Shown here: in pieces, positions 6,578 to 13,230 of the stretch | How the letters are laid out: each line of letters begins with the position of its first letter | Numbering within the stretch: position 1 is the first letter of the stretch | From: Frankiales bacterium | GTDB taxonomy: Bacteria; Actinomycetota; Actinomycetes; Mycobacteriales; SCTD01 | DNA: 13,414 bases | Assembly: GCA_025464915.1 (NCBI GenBank) | Contig: JAODNF010000153.1 | Location: 1-13,414, forward strand | Direction: 5' to 3' | Made by a program: the position numbers and the translations under genes | Notes under the pieces: model-generated | The model's database searches: none | Told to the model about the DNA's origin: nothing | What the model saw: only the letters and a program-made list of their open reading frames with translations

Positions 6578-7126
6578 ATGACCACCCCCACGACCACCGA
6601 CCTGACCGGCACGTACGTCCTCGACCCGACCCACACCCGTCTCGGCTTCGTCGCGCGGCACGCGATGGTCACCAAGGTCCGGGGCAGCTTCGATGAGTTC
6701 GAGGGCAAGGCGCACCTCGACTTCGAGGACCCGACCCAGAGCAGCGCCGAGATCACGTTCCAGATCGCGTCGGTCAGCACCGGCCAGAAGCAGCGCGACG
6801 AGCACCTGCGCACCAACGACTTCTTCGACGCCGAGACCTACCCGACGGGCCAGTTCGTCTCCACGTCGGTCACCAAGGACGGGGACGACTACGTCCTTGC
6901 CGGCGACCTGACCCTCAAGGGCATCACGAAGCCGGTCAGCATCACCTGGGAGTCGACCGGCACGGCGAAGGACCCGTTCGGCAACACCCGGGTCGGGTTC
7001 GAGGGACGCGCGACGATCAACCGGAAGGACTGGGGCATCGAGTACAACGCCGCCCTCGAGACCGGTGGCGTCCTCGTCTCCGAGAAGATCACCCTCGAGT
7101 TCGACGTCAGCGCCATCAAGCAGTAG
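6578..7126 (+). CDS. YceI-family lipid-binding protein
   Basis: This 182-residue protein is the length of a complete YceI domain. The signatures are in order: YVLDPTHTRLGFVARHAM (13-30), RDEHLRTNDFFDAETYP (73-89), LTLKGITKPV (111-120) and INRKDWGIEY (148-157). Family members form a lipocalin-like beta barrel that binds long isoprenoid or similar lipids; many Gram-negative ones are periplasmic. Here there is no signal peptide, so it should be cytoplasmic, as is common for actinobacterial members, and the ligand is unknown. The ATG at 6578 is preceded by AAGGAG (6564-6569) at eight bases. A frame extension to 6515 is unlikely because it would start inside the promoter. The gene is monocistronic, with its own promoter, operator and downstream hairpin. 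Confidence 0.93.
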   Translation: MTTPTTTDLTGTYVLDPTHTRLGFVARHAMVTKVRGSFDEFEGKAHLDFEDPTQSSAEITFQIASVSTGQKQRDEHLRTNDFFDAETYPTGQFVSTSVTKDGDDYVLAGDLTLKGITKPVSITWESTGTAKDPFGNTRVGFEGRATINRKDWGIEYNAALETGGVLVSEKITLEFDVSAIKQ

Positions 7127-7163
7127 CCGATCCTGGCGCGGCAGCTGCCCGCGCCGAGCGCGC

Positions 7164-7218
7164 CAGCCGGTCAACGATCGCCCCGGGCACCCCGGTCCCG
7201 GCGATCCTTGACCGGCTG
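7164..7218 (+). terminator. Large GC-rich hairpin after yceI, probable terminator
   Basis: AGCCGGTCAACGATCGCC (7165-7182) pairs with GGCGATCCTTGACCGGCT (7200-7217) with a single mismatch, and C7164-G7218 adds a pair. Inside the loop, CCGGG (7183-7187) can pair with CCCGG (7191-7195). There is no T-run after it, as is common for hairpin terminators of high-GC actinobacteria. It sits between yceI and fasR, in the 152-bp gap, and would insulate the two. A protein-binding dyad is the alternative. Confidence 0.6.
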
Positions 7219-7266
7219 CGCCCGTTCCTGGTGGCGTGAGAAGTCAGTGAACACGGCCGGGACGCG

Positions 7267-7278
7267 TAGCCTGCGCGC
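7267..7278 (+). promoter_or_regulatory. fasR: -10 element for a probable leaderless fasR transcript
   Basis: TAGCCT (7267-7272) fits TANNNT and is followed by six bases before the GTG at 7279, so transcription would start at or beside the start codon. No Shine-Dalgarno-like sequence precedes the GTG. No convincing -35 is seen 16-18 bases upstream (TCAGTG at 17). Leaderless mRNAs with this geometry are common in actinobacteria. Confidence 0.5.
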
Positions 7279-8415
7279 GTGGCTTCGACCTGGCAGCGGG
7301 TGCGGCGCGCGCAGTCGCGCCTGTCGACCGAGGCCGTCCAGCGAATGGATGCGCTGCCCTGGTTCACGGCGCTGTCGCCGTCGCAGCGCGCCGACGTCGG
7401 GCTGGTCGTGCAGGCCGGCTTCGCCAACTTCACGACCTGGCTGAAGGACCACGACGAGGCGGCCGCGCCGGCCCCGGACGTGTTCGGGGCGGCGCCGCGT
7501 GAGCTGACCCGTGCGGTCAACCTGAAGCAGACCGTGCAGCTGATCCGGGTCGTCGTCGGCGTGCTCGACGAGCACGTGGCCGACCTCGCCGAGCCGGGTG
7601 ACGAGCAGGCGCTGCGCGAGGCGGCCCTTCGCTACAGCCGGGAGATCGCCTTCGCCGCGGCCGAGGTCTACGCCGCGGCCGCGGAGGCCCGCGGAGCCTG
7701 GGACGCCCGGCTCGAGGCCGGCGTTGTCGAGGCGCTGGTACGAGGCCAGGTCGGCGACCTGACCCTGTCCCGCGCTGGTTCCCTCGGGTGGGGCCGGCCG
7801 GCGTGGACGACGGCGCTCGCCGCCCCCATGCCGGCGGGGCCGGTCGAGTCCCGGCTCGAGGACCTGCGCGGTCACGGCCGGCACAGCGGCCTGTTCGTCC
7901 TCACCGGTGAGGCCGGGGGAGGGCTGCTCGTCGTCGTGGGCGGCAAGGGCAAGGTCGAGACCGCCGTGAAGCAGATCGCCGCAGGGCTGCCGGCGGGTCC
8001 GGTCGTCGTCGGGCCGGTGGCCGAGGACCTGGCGTCCGCCGTGGCCAGCGTGCAGGAGGCCCTCTCCGGTCTGGCGGCCGTCGCCGCCTGGCCCGCTGCG
8101 CCGCGACCGGTGGCCGCCTCGGACCTGCTGGCCGAGCGAGCCGTGCTGGGAGACGGCACGGCCCGCACCCGGTTGTTGGAGGAGGTCCACGGTCCGCTGG
8201 CCTCAGCAGGCGGTGACCTGCTGGAGACCTGCGCGGCCTTCCTGGAGACCGGAGGGAGCATCGAGGCGACGGCCCGGAGCCTCTACGTGCACGCGAACAC
8301 CGTGCGCTACAGGCTGCGCAAGGTGACGGACCTCGTAGCGCTGGATCTGACACATCCCCGTGACGCAATGGCTGCGCGTGTTGCGTTCGTCATAGGCCGT
8401 ACACAGGACTTGTAG
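7279..8415 (+). CDS. fasR: PucR/CdaR-type fatty-acid synthesis regulator (FasR/MabR-like)
   Basis: This 378-residue regulator has the PucR C-terminal helix-turn-helix: GSIEATARSLYV (326-337) then HANTVRYRLRKV (338-349), with the NTVRYRL signature intact. The N-terminal 160 residues are helical with no known cofactor motif, and the middle (about 200-270) holds a GGDEF-like degenerate fold region as in CdaR proteins, an inference from family architecture. It lies immediately before fabD. That position and family match FasR of Streptomyces coelicolor and MabR (Rv2242) of Mycobacterium tuberculosis, both known to act on the fabD promoter. In those genomes aceE often lies nearby; here yceI does. 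The GTG start at 7279 has no ribosome-binding site but lies six bases after a -10 element. Not to be confused with the TetR-family FasR (Rv3208) of mycobacteria. Confidence 0.88.
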   Translation: MASTWQRVRRAQSRLSTEAVQRMDALPWFTALSPSQRADVGLVVQAGFANFTTWLKDHDEAAAPAPDVFGAAPRELTRAVNLKQTVQLIRVVVGVLDEHVADLAEPGDEQALREAALRYSREIAFAAAEVYAAAAEARGAWDARLEAGVVEALVRGQVGDLTLSRAGSLGWGRPAWTTALAAPMPAGPVESRLEDLRGHGRHSGLFVLTGEAGGGLLVVVGGKGKVETAVKQIAAGLPAGPVVVGPVAEDLASAVASVQEALSGLAAVAAWPAAPRPVAASDLLAERAVLGDGTARTRLLEEVHGPLASAGGDLLETCAAFLETGGSIEATARSLYVHANTVRYRLRKVTDLVALDLTHPRDAMAARVAFVIGRTQDL

Positions 8416-8431
8416 GTTTCCTACAACGTCC
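8406..8431. promoter_or_regulatory. Palindromic operator candidate upstream of fabD
   Basis: TTGTAGG (8410-8416) and CCTACAA (8420-8426) are perfectly complementary around TTT. GGAC (8406-8409) and GTCC (8428-8431) extend the arms past one unpaired C. The stop codon of fasR (TAG, 8413-8415) is embedded in it. TAGGTT at 8413-8418 inside the dyad could be a -10 for the fab operon. It is the only strong dyad in the 78-bp gap, so it is the best candidate for binding by the adjacent regulator. It lacks a T-run and is a poor terminator. Confidence 0.65.
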
Positions 8432-8493
8432 GGGCGCCCTTTCGGTCCAGGTCGGCTGCGGCAACCGGGCCTGCGAACCACGAACCTTGCTGT

Positions 8494-9378
8494 GTGCTCG
8501 TCATCCTCGCTCCCGGTCAGGGCTCCCAGTCGCCCGGCATGCTGCTGCCCTGGCTCGACGTCCCCGGCGCAGCCGGTGACCTCGTGACGTGGTCGGAGGC
8601 GGCGGGTCTCGACCTGATCGCGCTGGGGACCGGTGCCGACGCGGAGGAGATCCGCGACACGGCGGTCGCCCAGCCGCTGCTGACGGCCGCGGCGCTGCTC
8701 TCCTTCCGCGCTTCGGGCCTGCGGCCGGACGCCGTCTGCGGCCACAGCGTCGGCGAGCTCGCGGCCCTCGCTGTCGCCGGGGTCATGACGCCGACCCAAG
8801 CGGTGGTCCTCGCGGCGGAGCGCGGCCGGGCCATGGCCGCGGCCGCGGCCCTCGCGCCGACCGGCATGGTCGCCACGCTCGGTGGTGACGCGGCCGCCGT
8901 GGCTGAGGCGGCCGCCGCTGCCGGGCTCGAGCCCGCCACCGTCAACGTCGCAGGTCAGGTCGTCTACGGCGGCCCGGTCGCCGCGCTGGACGCTCTCGCC
9001 GAGCAGCAGCCTGGAGGGGCACGGGTTCGTCGCCTCGAGACCGCAGGCGCTTTCCACACCAGCGCGATGGCGCCCGCCGTGCCGCGCCTGCAGATGCTGG
9101 TCTCCTCGCTCACCCCGCACGACCCGACCTGCGCCGTCGTCGCGAACGCCGACGGTGCCGTGGTCAGCAGCGGCCGCGAGCTGCTCGACCGGCTCGTGGG
9201 TCAGCTCACCGGCCCCGTCCGCTTCGACCTCTGCCTGGCCACCCTCGACCGCCTGCGCGCGACCGACGTCGTCGAGCTCGCGCCAGCGGGAACGCTCGTG
9301 GCCCTCGCGAAGCGCGCGCTTCCCGGCGTACCCCTCACCGCGCTGAAGACCCCGTCGGACCTGCCGGTGCTCGCGTGA
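8494..9378 (+). CDS. fabD: Malonyl-CoA:ACP transacylase (FabD)
   Basis: This 294-residue cytoplasmic enzyme transfers malonyl from CoA to ACP. GQGSQ at residues 8-12 supplies the oxyanion-hole glutamine (Q9). The nucleophile is S85 in GHSVG (83-87), R110 is in the ERG motif that binds the malonyl carboxylate, and H188 in GAFHTSAM is the catalytic histidine. Everything expected is present, and the length is normal. The start is the GTG at 8494, giving MLVILAPGQG, the usual N-terminus. No Shine-Dalgarno sequence is visible. GAACCT (8482-8487), six bases before the GTG, could serve as a weak -10 for a leaderless mRNA, alternatively transcription starts near 8425 from TAGGTT. The gene opens the fab operon, and its stop overlaps the fabH start by four bases. 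Confidence 0.96.
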   Translation: MLVILAPGQGSQSPGMLLPWLDVPGAAGDLVTWSEAAGLDLIALGTGADAEEIRDTAVAQPLLTAAALLSFRASGLRPDAVCGHSVGELAALAVAGVMTPTQAVVLAAERGRAMAAAAALAPTGMVATLGGDAAAVAEAAAAAGLEPATVNVAGQVVYGGPVAALDALAEQQPGGARVRRLETAGAFHTSAMAPAVPRLQMLVSSLTPHDPTCAVVANADGAVVSSGRELLDRLVGQLTGPVRFDLCLATLDRLRATDVVELAPAGTLVALAKRALPGVPLTALKTPSDLPVLA

Positions 9379-10322
9379 GGCGCCGGGTGCTCTCCGGAGC
9401 AGCGGTCACCGGCGTCGGGTCGTTCCGGCCGGCGCTGCGCATCGACAACTCCGGCATCGCTGAGCGCACCGGCTCCTCCGACGAGTGGATCCGCGAGCGC
9501 TCCGGCATCGTCACCCGCGGTTCCGCGGCGCCCGACGAGTCCGTCGTCGAGATGGCCGTCCAGGCGGGTGGCAAGGCCCTCGCTGCCGCGGGTGTCGACG
9601 CCGCGCAGGTCGGGCTCGTGCTCCTCGCGACCTGCTCCATGCCGGGACCGCTGCCCGGCGGTTCCCCCGAGATCGCCGCCCGCCTCGGTGCCACCGCTGC
9701 GGGGGCCTCCGACATCGGGGCGGGCTGTGCCGGCTTCGCGTACGGCCTCGGCCTGGCGGCCGACACCGTCCGCACCGGCACCGCCGAGCACGTGCTCGTC
9801 ATCGGCTCCGAGCGGCTGCTCGACATGGTCGACCCCGACGACCGCGCGACCGCGTTCCTGTTCGGCGACGGCGCGGGCGCTGCCGTCGTGTCCCGCTCCG
9901 ACGTCGAGAAGGTCGGCCCGGTCGTCTGGGCCCACGACGGCGACCAGCACGAGAAGCTCATCATCTCCGGCGAGCGCAGGCTCTCGATGGACGGGCGCGC
10001 GATCTACCGCTGGGCCACGACGCAGCTGCCCGCGCTCTGCGCCCGCGCCGTCGACGAGGCAGGCCTTGAGCTGTCCGACCTCAAGGCCTTCGTGCCGCAC
10101 CAGGCCAACCTGCGCATCACCGAGTCGGTCGTCGCTCACCTCGGGCTCGACTGCATCCTGGCCCGCGACGTCGTCGACAGCGGCAACACCTCTGCGGCGT
10201 CCGTGCCGCTCGCACTCGCCCGGCTCCTCGAGCTGGGTCAGGTCTCGTCCGGCGACGCGGTCCTGCTCGCCGGTTTCGGCGCCGGTCTCACCGCCGCCGC
10301 GCAAGTGATCGTCCTTCCGTAA
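9375..10322 (+). CDS. fabH: Beta-ketoacyl-ACP synthase III (FabH)
   Basis: This 315-residue thiolase-fold enzyme condenses a primer acyl-CoA with malonyl-ACP to start each fatty acid chain. The Cys-His-Asn triad is complete: C118 in GAGCAGFAYGL, H242 in PHQAN (241-245) and N271 in SGNTSAAS. SSDEWIRERSGI (34-45) is the conserved N-terminal CoA-binding region, and FLFGDGAGAAVV (161-172) the usual structural block. Primer choice (acetyl, isobutyryl or anteiso) cannot be read safely. The GTG start at 9375 shares GTGA with the fabD stop. A stop at 10320-10322 is followed by a 27-base gap before acpP, the largest gap inside the operon. Confidence 0.95.
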   Translation: MRRRVLSGAAVTGVGSFRPALRIDNSGIAERTGSSDEWIRERSGIVTRGSAAPDESVVEMAVQAGGKALAAAGVDAAQVGLVLLATCSMPGPLPGGSPEIAARLGATAAGASDIGAGCAGFAYGLGLAADTVRTGTAEHVLVIGSERLLDMVDPDDRATAFLFGDGAGAAVVSRSDVEKVGPVVWAHDGDQHEKLIISGERRLSMDGRAIYRWATTQLPALCARAVDEAGLELSDLKAFVPHQANLRITESVVAHLGLDCILARDVVDSGNTSAASVPLALARLLELGQVSSGDAVLLAGFGAGLTAAAQVIVLP

Positions 10323-10337
10323 CCCCCGCAATCCACT

Positions 10338-10342
10338 AGGAG
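10338..10342 (+). promoter_or_regulatory. acpP: Strong ribosome-binding site of acpP
   Basis: AGGAG lies seven bases before the acpP ATG. It is the clearest Shine-Dalgarno sequence in the fab operon. The preceding gene has already ended 15 bases upstream, so acpP is initiated independently. This fits the high amount of ACP that cells need relative to the enzymes. Confidence 0.7.
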
Positions 10343-10349
10343 CACAGAC

Positions 10350-10604
10350 ATGTCCCTCACCCAGGACGAGATCCTCACCGGCCTTGCCGAGGTCATCGAG
10401 GAGGTCTCCGGCGTGGCAGCCGACAAGGTCACCCGCGAGGCCACCTTCGAGAACGACCTCGAGATCGACAGCCTCACCATGGTCGAGGTCGTCGTGGAGT
10501 GCGAGAGCCGCTTCGGCGTCCGCATCCCCGACGAGGCGCTCGAGACGCTGAAGACCGTCGGCGACGCCATCGACTACATCGCGACCGCTGGGGTGCCTGC
10601 CTGA
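10350..10604 (+). CDS. acpP: Acyl carrier protein
   Basis: This 84-residue acidic protein carries growing acyl chains on a 4'-phosphopantetheine arm. The attachment serine is S41 in EIDSLTMVEVV (38-48). The DSL motif is intact, followed by the actinobacterial helix II pattern, with FGVRIPDEALETLKTVGDAI completing the four-helix fold. Length is normal. The ATG start has its own AGGAG. The stop TGA shares its A with the fabF ATG (TGATG, one-base overlap), so fabF translation is probably coupled to that of ACP. Its place between fabH and fabF makes it the FAS-II carrier rather than a polyketide or peptide-synthetase carrier. Confidence 0.97.
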   Translation: MSLTQDEILTGLAEVIEEVSGVAADKVTREATFENDLEIDSLTMVEVVVECESRFGVRIPDEALETLKTVGDAIDYIATAGVPA

Positions 10605-11812
10605 TGACGAAGGTCGCTGTCACCGGGCTCGGGGCTCTCACCCCGCTCGGCCCCGACGTCGCCGCCCTCACGGAGGGCCTGCTCACCGGCCGCTCCGGGG
10701 TGCGGCTGCTCGAGGGCGAGCAGTGGGACGCGCTCCCTGCCCGGCTGGCAGCGACCGTCGAGACGGAGGGCCGTCTCGAGCGGGTCGAGGCCCGCACCCT
10801 CGACCGCGTCCAGCAGCTCGCGCTCATCGCGGCGCGGGAGGCGTGGTCCGACGCCGGTGCACCCTCCGTGGACCCGGTGCGCCTCGCCGTCATCATCGGC
10901 TCGGGCATCGGTGGGGCTCTCACCCTGCTCAGCCAGTACGACGTGCTGCAGGCTCGCGGTCCGCGCGCTGTCTCCCCGCACCTGGTGCCCATGCTCATGC
11001 CCAACGGCCCGGCTGCCACGGTCGGCCTGGAGCTCAAGGCCCGCGCCGGCGTGCACACGCCGGTGTCTGCCTGCGCGTCCGGTGCCGAGGCGATCGCCCA
11101 GGCGCTGACGCTGCTGCGCTCGGGCGCTGTCGACGTCGTCGTCGCAGGCGGCTCCGAGGCCTGCGTGCACCCGCTGCCCATGGCCGGCTTCGCGCAGATG
11201 CGCGCGCTGTCGACGCGGCACGACGCACCTGAAGCGGCTTCGCGCCCCTACGACAAGGGCCGCGACGGCTTCGTCCTCGGCGAGGGCGCGGGGGTCCTCG
11301 TGCTCGAGCGCTCCGAGTTCGCTGAGGCACGCGGTGCGCGCATCCACGCCTACGTCGGTGGCGCGGGCCTCGTAGCCGACGCCCACCACGTGACCGCCCC
11401 TGATCCGTCCGGCGACGGTGCCGCCCGCTCGGTCGCGGCCGCCCTGCGCGACGCCGGCGTGACGGCGACCGACATCGGCCACGTCAACGCCCACGCCACG
11501 TCGACCCCCCTCGGCGACGTGGCGGAGGCGCGGGCCCTCGGGCTCGCCCTCGGCGATCACCGGCCCGCGGTGACGGCGACGAAGTCCTGCACCGGCCACC
11601 TGCTCGGTGCTGCCGGCGCGGTCGAGGCGATCGCGACCGTCGTCGCCCTGCGCGACGGCGTCGTGCCGCCGGTGCGCAACCTCGACGACCAGGACGACGA
11701 GGCCGACGTCGACGCGGTCCGGGTCGTCCCGCGAGAGCTGGTCCACGACGCGGCGCTGTCCACCTCCTTCGGCTTCGGCGGCCACGACGTCTCGCTGGTG
11801 TTCACGCGATGA
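10604..11812 (+). CDS. fabF: Beta-ketoacyl-ACP synthase II (FabF/KasA-like)
   Basis: This 402-residue elongating condensing enzyme joins acyl-ACP with malonyl-ACP. The active site is C157 in SACASGAE, H297 in NAHATST and H332 in GHLLGAAGA, with the structural lysine K327 in TKSCTGH. SFGFGGHD at 388-395 is the gating glycine-rich loop; the usual Asn after GGH is Asp here, a small variation. The ATG at 10604 is chosen because it gives MTKVAVTGLG, the normal N-terminus, and overlaps the acpP stop by one base; a longer frame to 10499 would run through acpP. Only one KAS I/II-type gene is present, unlike the kasA-kasB pair of mycobacteria. Its stop overlaps the next start (ATGA). Confidence 0.95.
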   Translation: MTKVAVTGLGALTPLGPDVAALTEGLLTGRSGVRLLEGEQWDALPARLAATVETEGRLERVEARTLDRVQQLALIAAREAWSDAGAPSVDPVRLAVIIGSGIGGALTLLSQYDVLQARGPRAVSPHLVPMLMPNGPAATVGLELKARAGVHTPVSACASGAEAIAQALTLLRSGAVDVVVAGGSEACVHPLPMAGFAQMRALSTRHDAPEAASRPYDKGRDGFVLGEGAGVLVLERSEFAEARGARIHAYVGGAGLVADAHHVTAPDPSGDGAARSVAAALRDAGVTATDIGHVNAHATSTPLGDVAEARALGLALGDHRPAVTATKSCTGHLLGAAGAVEAIATVVALRDGVVPPVRNLDDQDDEADVDAVRVVPRELVHDAALSTSFGFGGHDVSLVFTR

Positions 11813-13230
11813 CGGCCGAACCGCTCGAGACGGGCCGCAAGGCCAGCGCTGCCCTGGACAAGGGCGCGCTGCCTGCCATCGTGCTCGCGCGTCTCGATGC
11901 GGTCTTCGACGACTGGGACCTCGCCCTCGCCGTCGACGGCGTGGCCGTCGGCATGGGGGAGATCAGCGGCGTCGAGTGCGTCGTCTTCGCGACTGACCCG
12001 ACCGTCCAGGGCGGTGCGCTCGGTGTCGAGGGGTGCGGCGCGATCAGCGACGCGACGGACATCGCCAACATGCGCGAGACCCCGTGCATCGGCATCTGGC
12101 ACTCCGGGGGCGCGCGGCTCCGGGAGGGTGTCGCCTCCCTCGACGGCGTCGGTCGCATCTTCTCCGCGCAGGTCCGCGCGTCGGGTCGCATCCCGCAGAT
12201 CTCCGTGGTCCTCGGCCCGGCTGCCGGTGGCGGCGCCTACGGGCCTGCGCTCTCCGACGTCGTCATCATGGGCCCGTCGGGCCGCGTCTTCGTGACGGGT
12301 CCGGACGTCGTCCGGCGCGTCACCGGCGAGGACGTCGACATGGAGCGGCTCGGCGGTCCCGACACGCACGGCACGACCAGCGGTGTGGCGCACATCGTCG
12401 CGCCGACGGACGACGAGGCCCTCTACAGCGCCCGTCGCCTCGCCCTGCTGCTCGGACGGCAGCAGGTCCCCTGCAACGACGTGGTCCTCACCGACCCGGC
12501 CGACCTGGTGCCGTCGGACCCGCGGCACAGCTACGACGTCCGCCCCGTGATCCGTGCGGTGCTGGACCCGGGTTCCTACCAGGAGCTGCACCGCGACTGG
12601 GCCACCAGCGCGGTGACGATGGTCGGCCGCCTCGGCGGCCGCACCGTCGGTGTCGTGGCCAACGACCCGCAGAAGCTGGCCGGCTGCCTCGACGCGGCGA
12701 CCGGCGACAAGACCGGCCGCTTCGTGACGTGGTGCGACTCGATGGGCCTGCCGCTGGTCTTCCTGGTCGACGTGCCGGGCTACCTGCCTGGCGTCGGGCA
12801 GGAGGACGAGGGCGTCCTGCGCCGTGGAGCGAAGCTGCTCCACGCCTACGCCGGGGCGCGCGTCCCGCGGCTCACCGTCATCACCCGCAAGGCCTTCGGG
12901 GGCGCCTTCATCGCGATGGGCTCCAAGGGCCTCGGTGCGGACAAGGTGTTCGCCTGGCCCACGGCTCAGGTCGACGTCATGGGTGCGACCGCTGCGGTCG
13001 AGGTCCTCGACCGGCGGGAGCTCGCTGCCGTGAAGGACCCGAAGGAGCGGGCAGCTCTCGTCACGCGGCTCGCCGCTCAGCACGAGGCGACGACGGGCGG
13101 GCTCACCCGCGCTGTCGAGTGCGGCGCCGTCGACGAGATCATCGCGCCCGCCCAGACCCGCCAGAAGCTCCTCGACGCCCTCGCTGCCCTGCCGCAGCGT
13201 CGGGGCAAGCGACCGAACGGACCGCAGTAG
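11809..13230 (+). CDS. accD6: Acyl-CoA carboxylase carboxyltransferase beta subunit (AccD6-like)
   Basis: This 473-residue carboxyltransferase moves carboxyl from biotin to acyl-CoA. The two oxyanion-hole loops are GPAAGGGAYGPAL (136-148) and KAFGGAFIAMGSKGLGAD (361-378). VDVPGYLPGVGQE and FAWPTAQVDVMGA are further family blocks. Residue I368 in GGAFIAM aligns by eye with the substrate-selecting position of Streptomyces enzymes (Asp in the propionyl-CoA enzyme PccB, Ile in the acetyl-CoA enzyme AccB). This favours acetyl-CoA, and so malonyl-CoA production for FabD. Length and position after the condensing enzyme match Mycobacterium AccD6 (Rv2247). The ATG overlaps the fabF stop by four bases. 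No biotin-carboxylase or biotin-carrier gene is in the window, so the alpha subunit must be encoded elsewhere. Confidence 0.92.
   Translation: MTAEPLETGRKASAALDKGALPAIVLARLDAVFDDWDLALAVDGVAVGMGEISGVECVVFATDPTVQGGALGVEGCGAISDATDIANMRETPCIGIWHSGGARLREGVASLDGVGRIFSAQVRASGRIPQISVVLGPAAGGGAYGPALSDVVIMGPSGRVFVTGPDVVRRVTGEDVDMERLGGPDTHGTTSGVAHIVAPTDDEALYSARRLALLLGRQQVPCNDVVLTDPADLVPSDPRHSYDVRPVIRAVLDPGSYQELHRDWATSAVTMVGRLGGRTVGVVANDPQKLAGCLDAATGDKTGRFVTWCDSMGLPLVFLVDVPGYLPGVGQEDEGVLRRGAKLLHAYAGARVPRLTVITRKAFGGAFIAMGSKGLGADKVFAWPTAQVDVMGATAAVEVLDRRELAAVKDPKERAALVTRLAAQHEATTGGLTRAVECGAVDEIIAPAQTRQKLLDALAALPQRRGKRPNGPQ

Noticed and set aside
4450..6816. A 788-codon open frame on the minus strand
   Set aside because: It lies antisense to mce, WS/DGAT and the yceI promoter, shows an Arg/Gly-rich composition and has no recognisable domain. 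Such frames arise from GC-biased third codon positions.
8432..8439. GGGCGCCC palindrome before fabD
   Set aside because: An eight-base GC palindrome is expected by chance in such GC-rich DNA; the TTGTAGG dyad next to it is far stronger.
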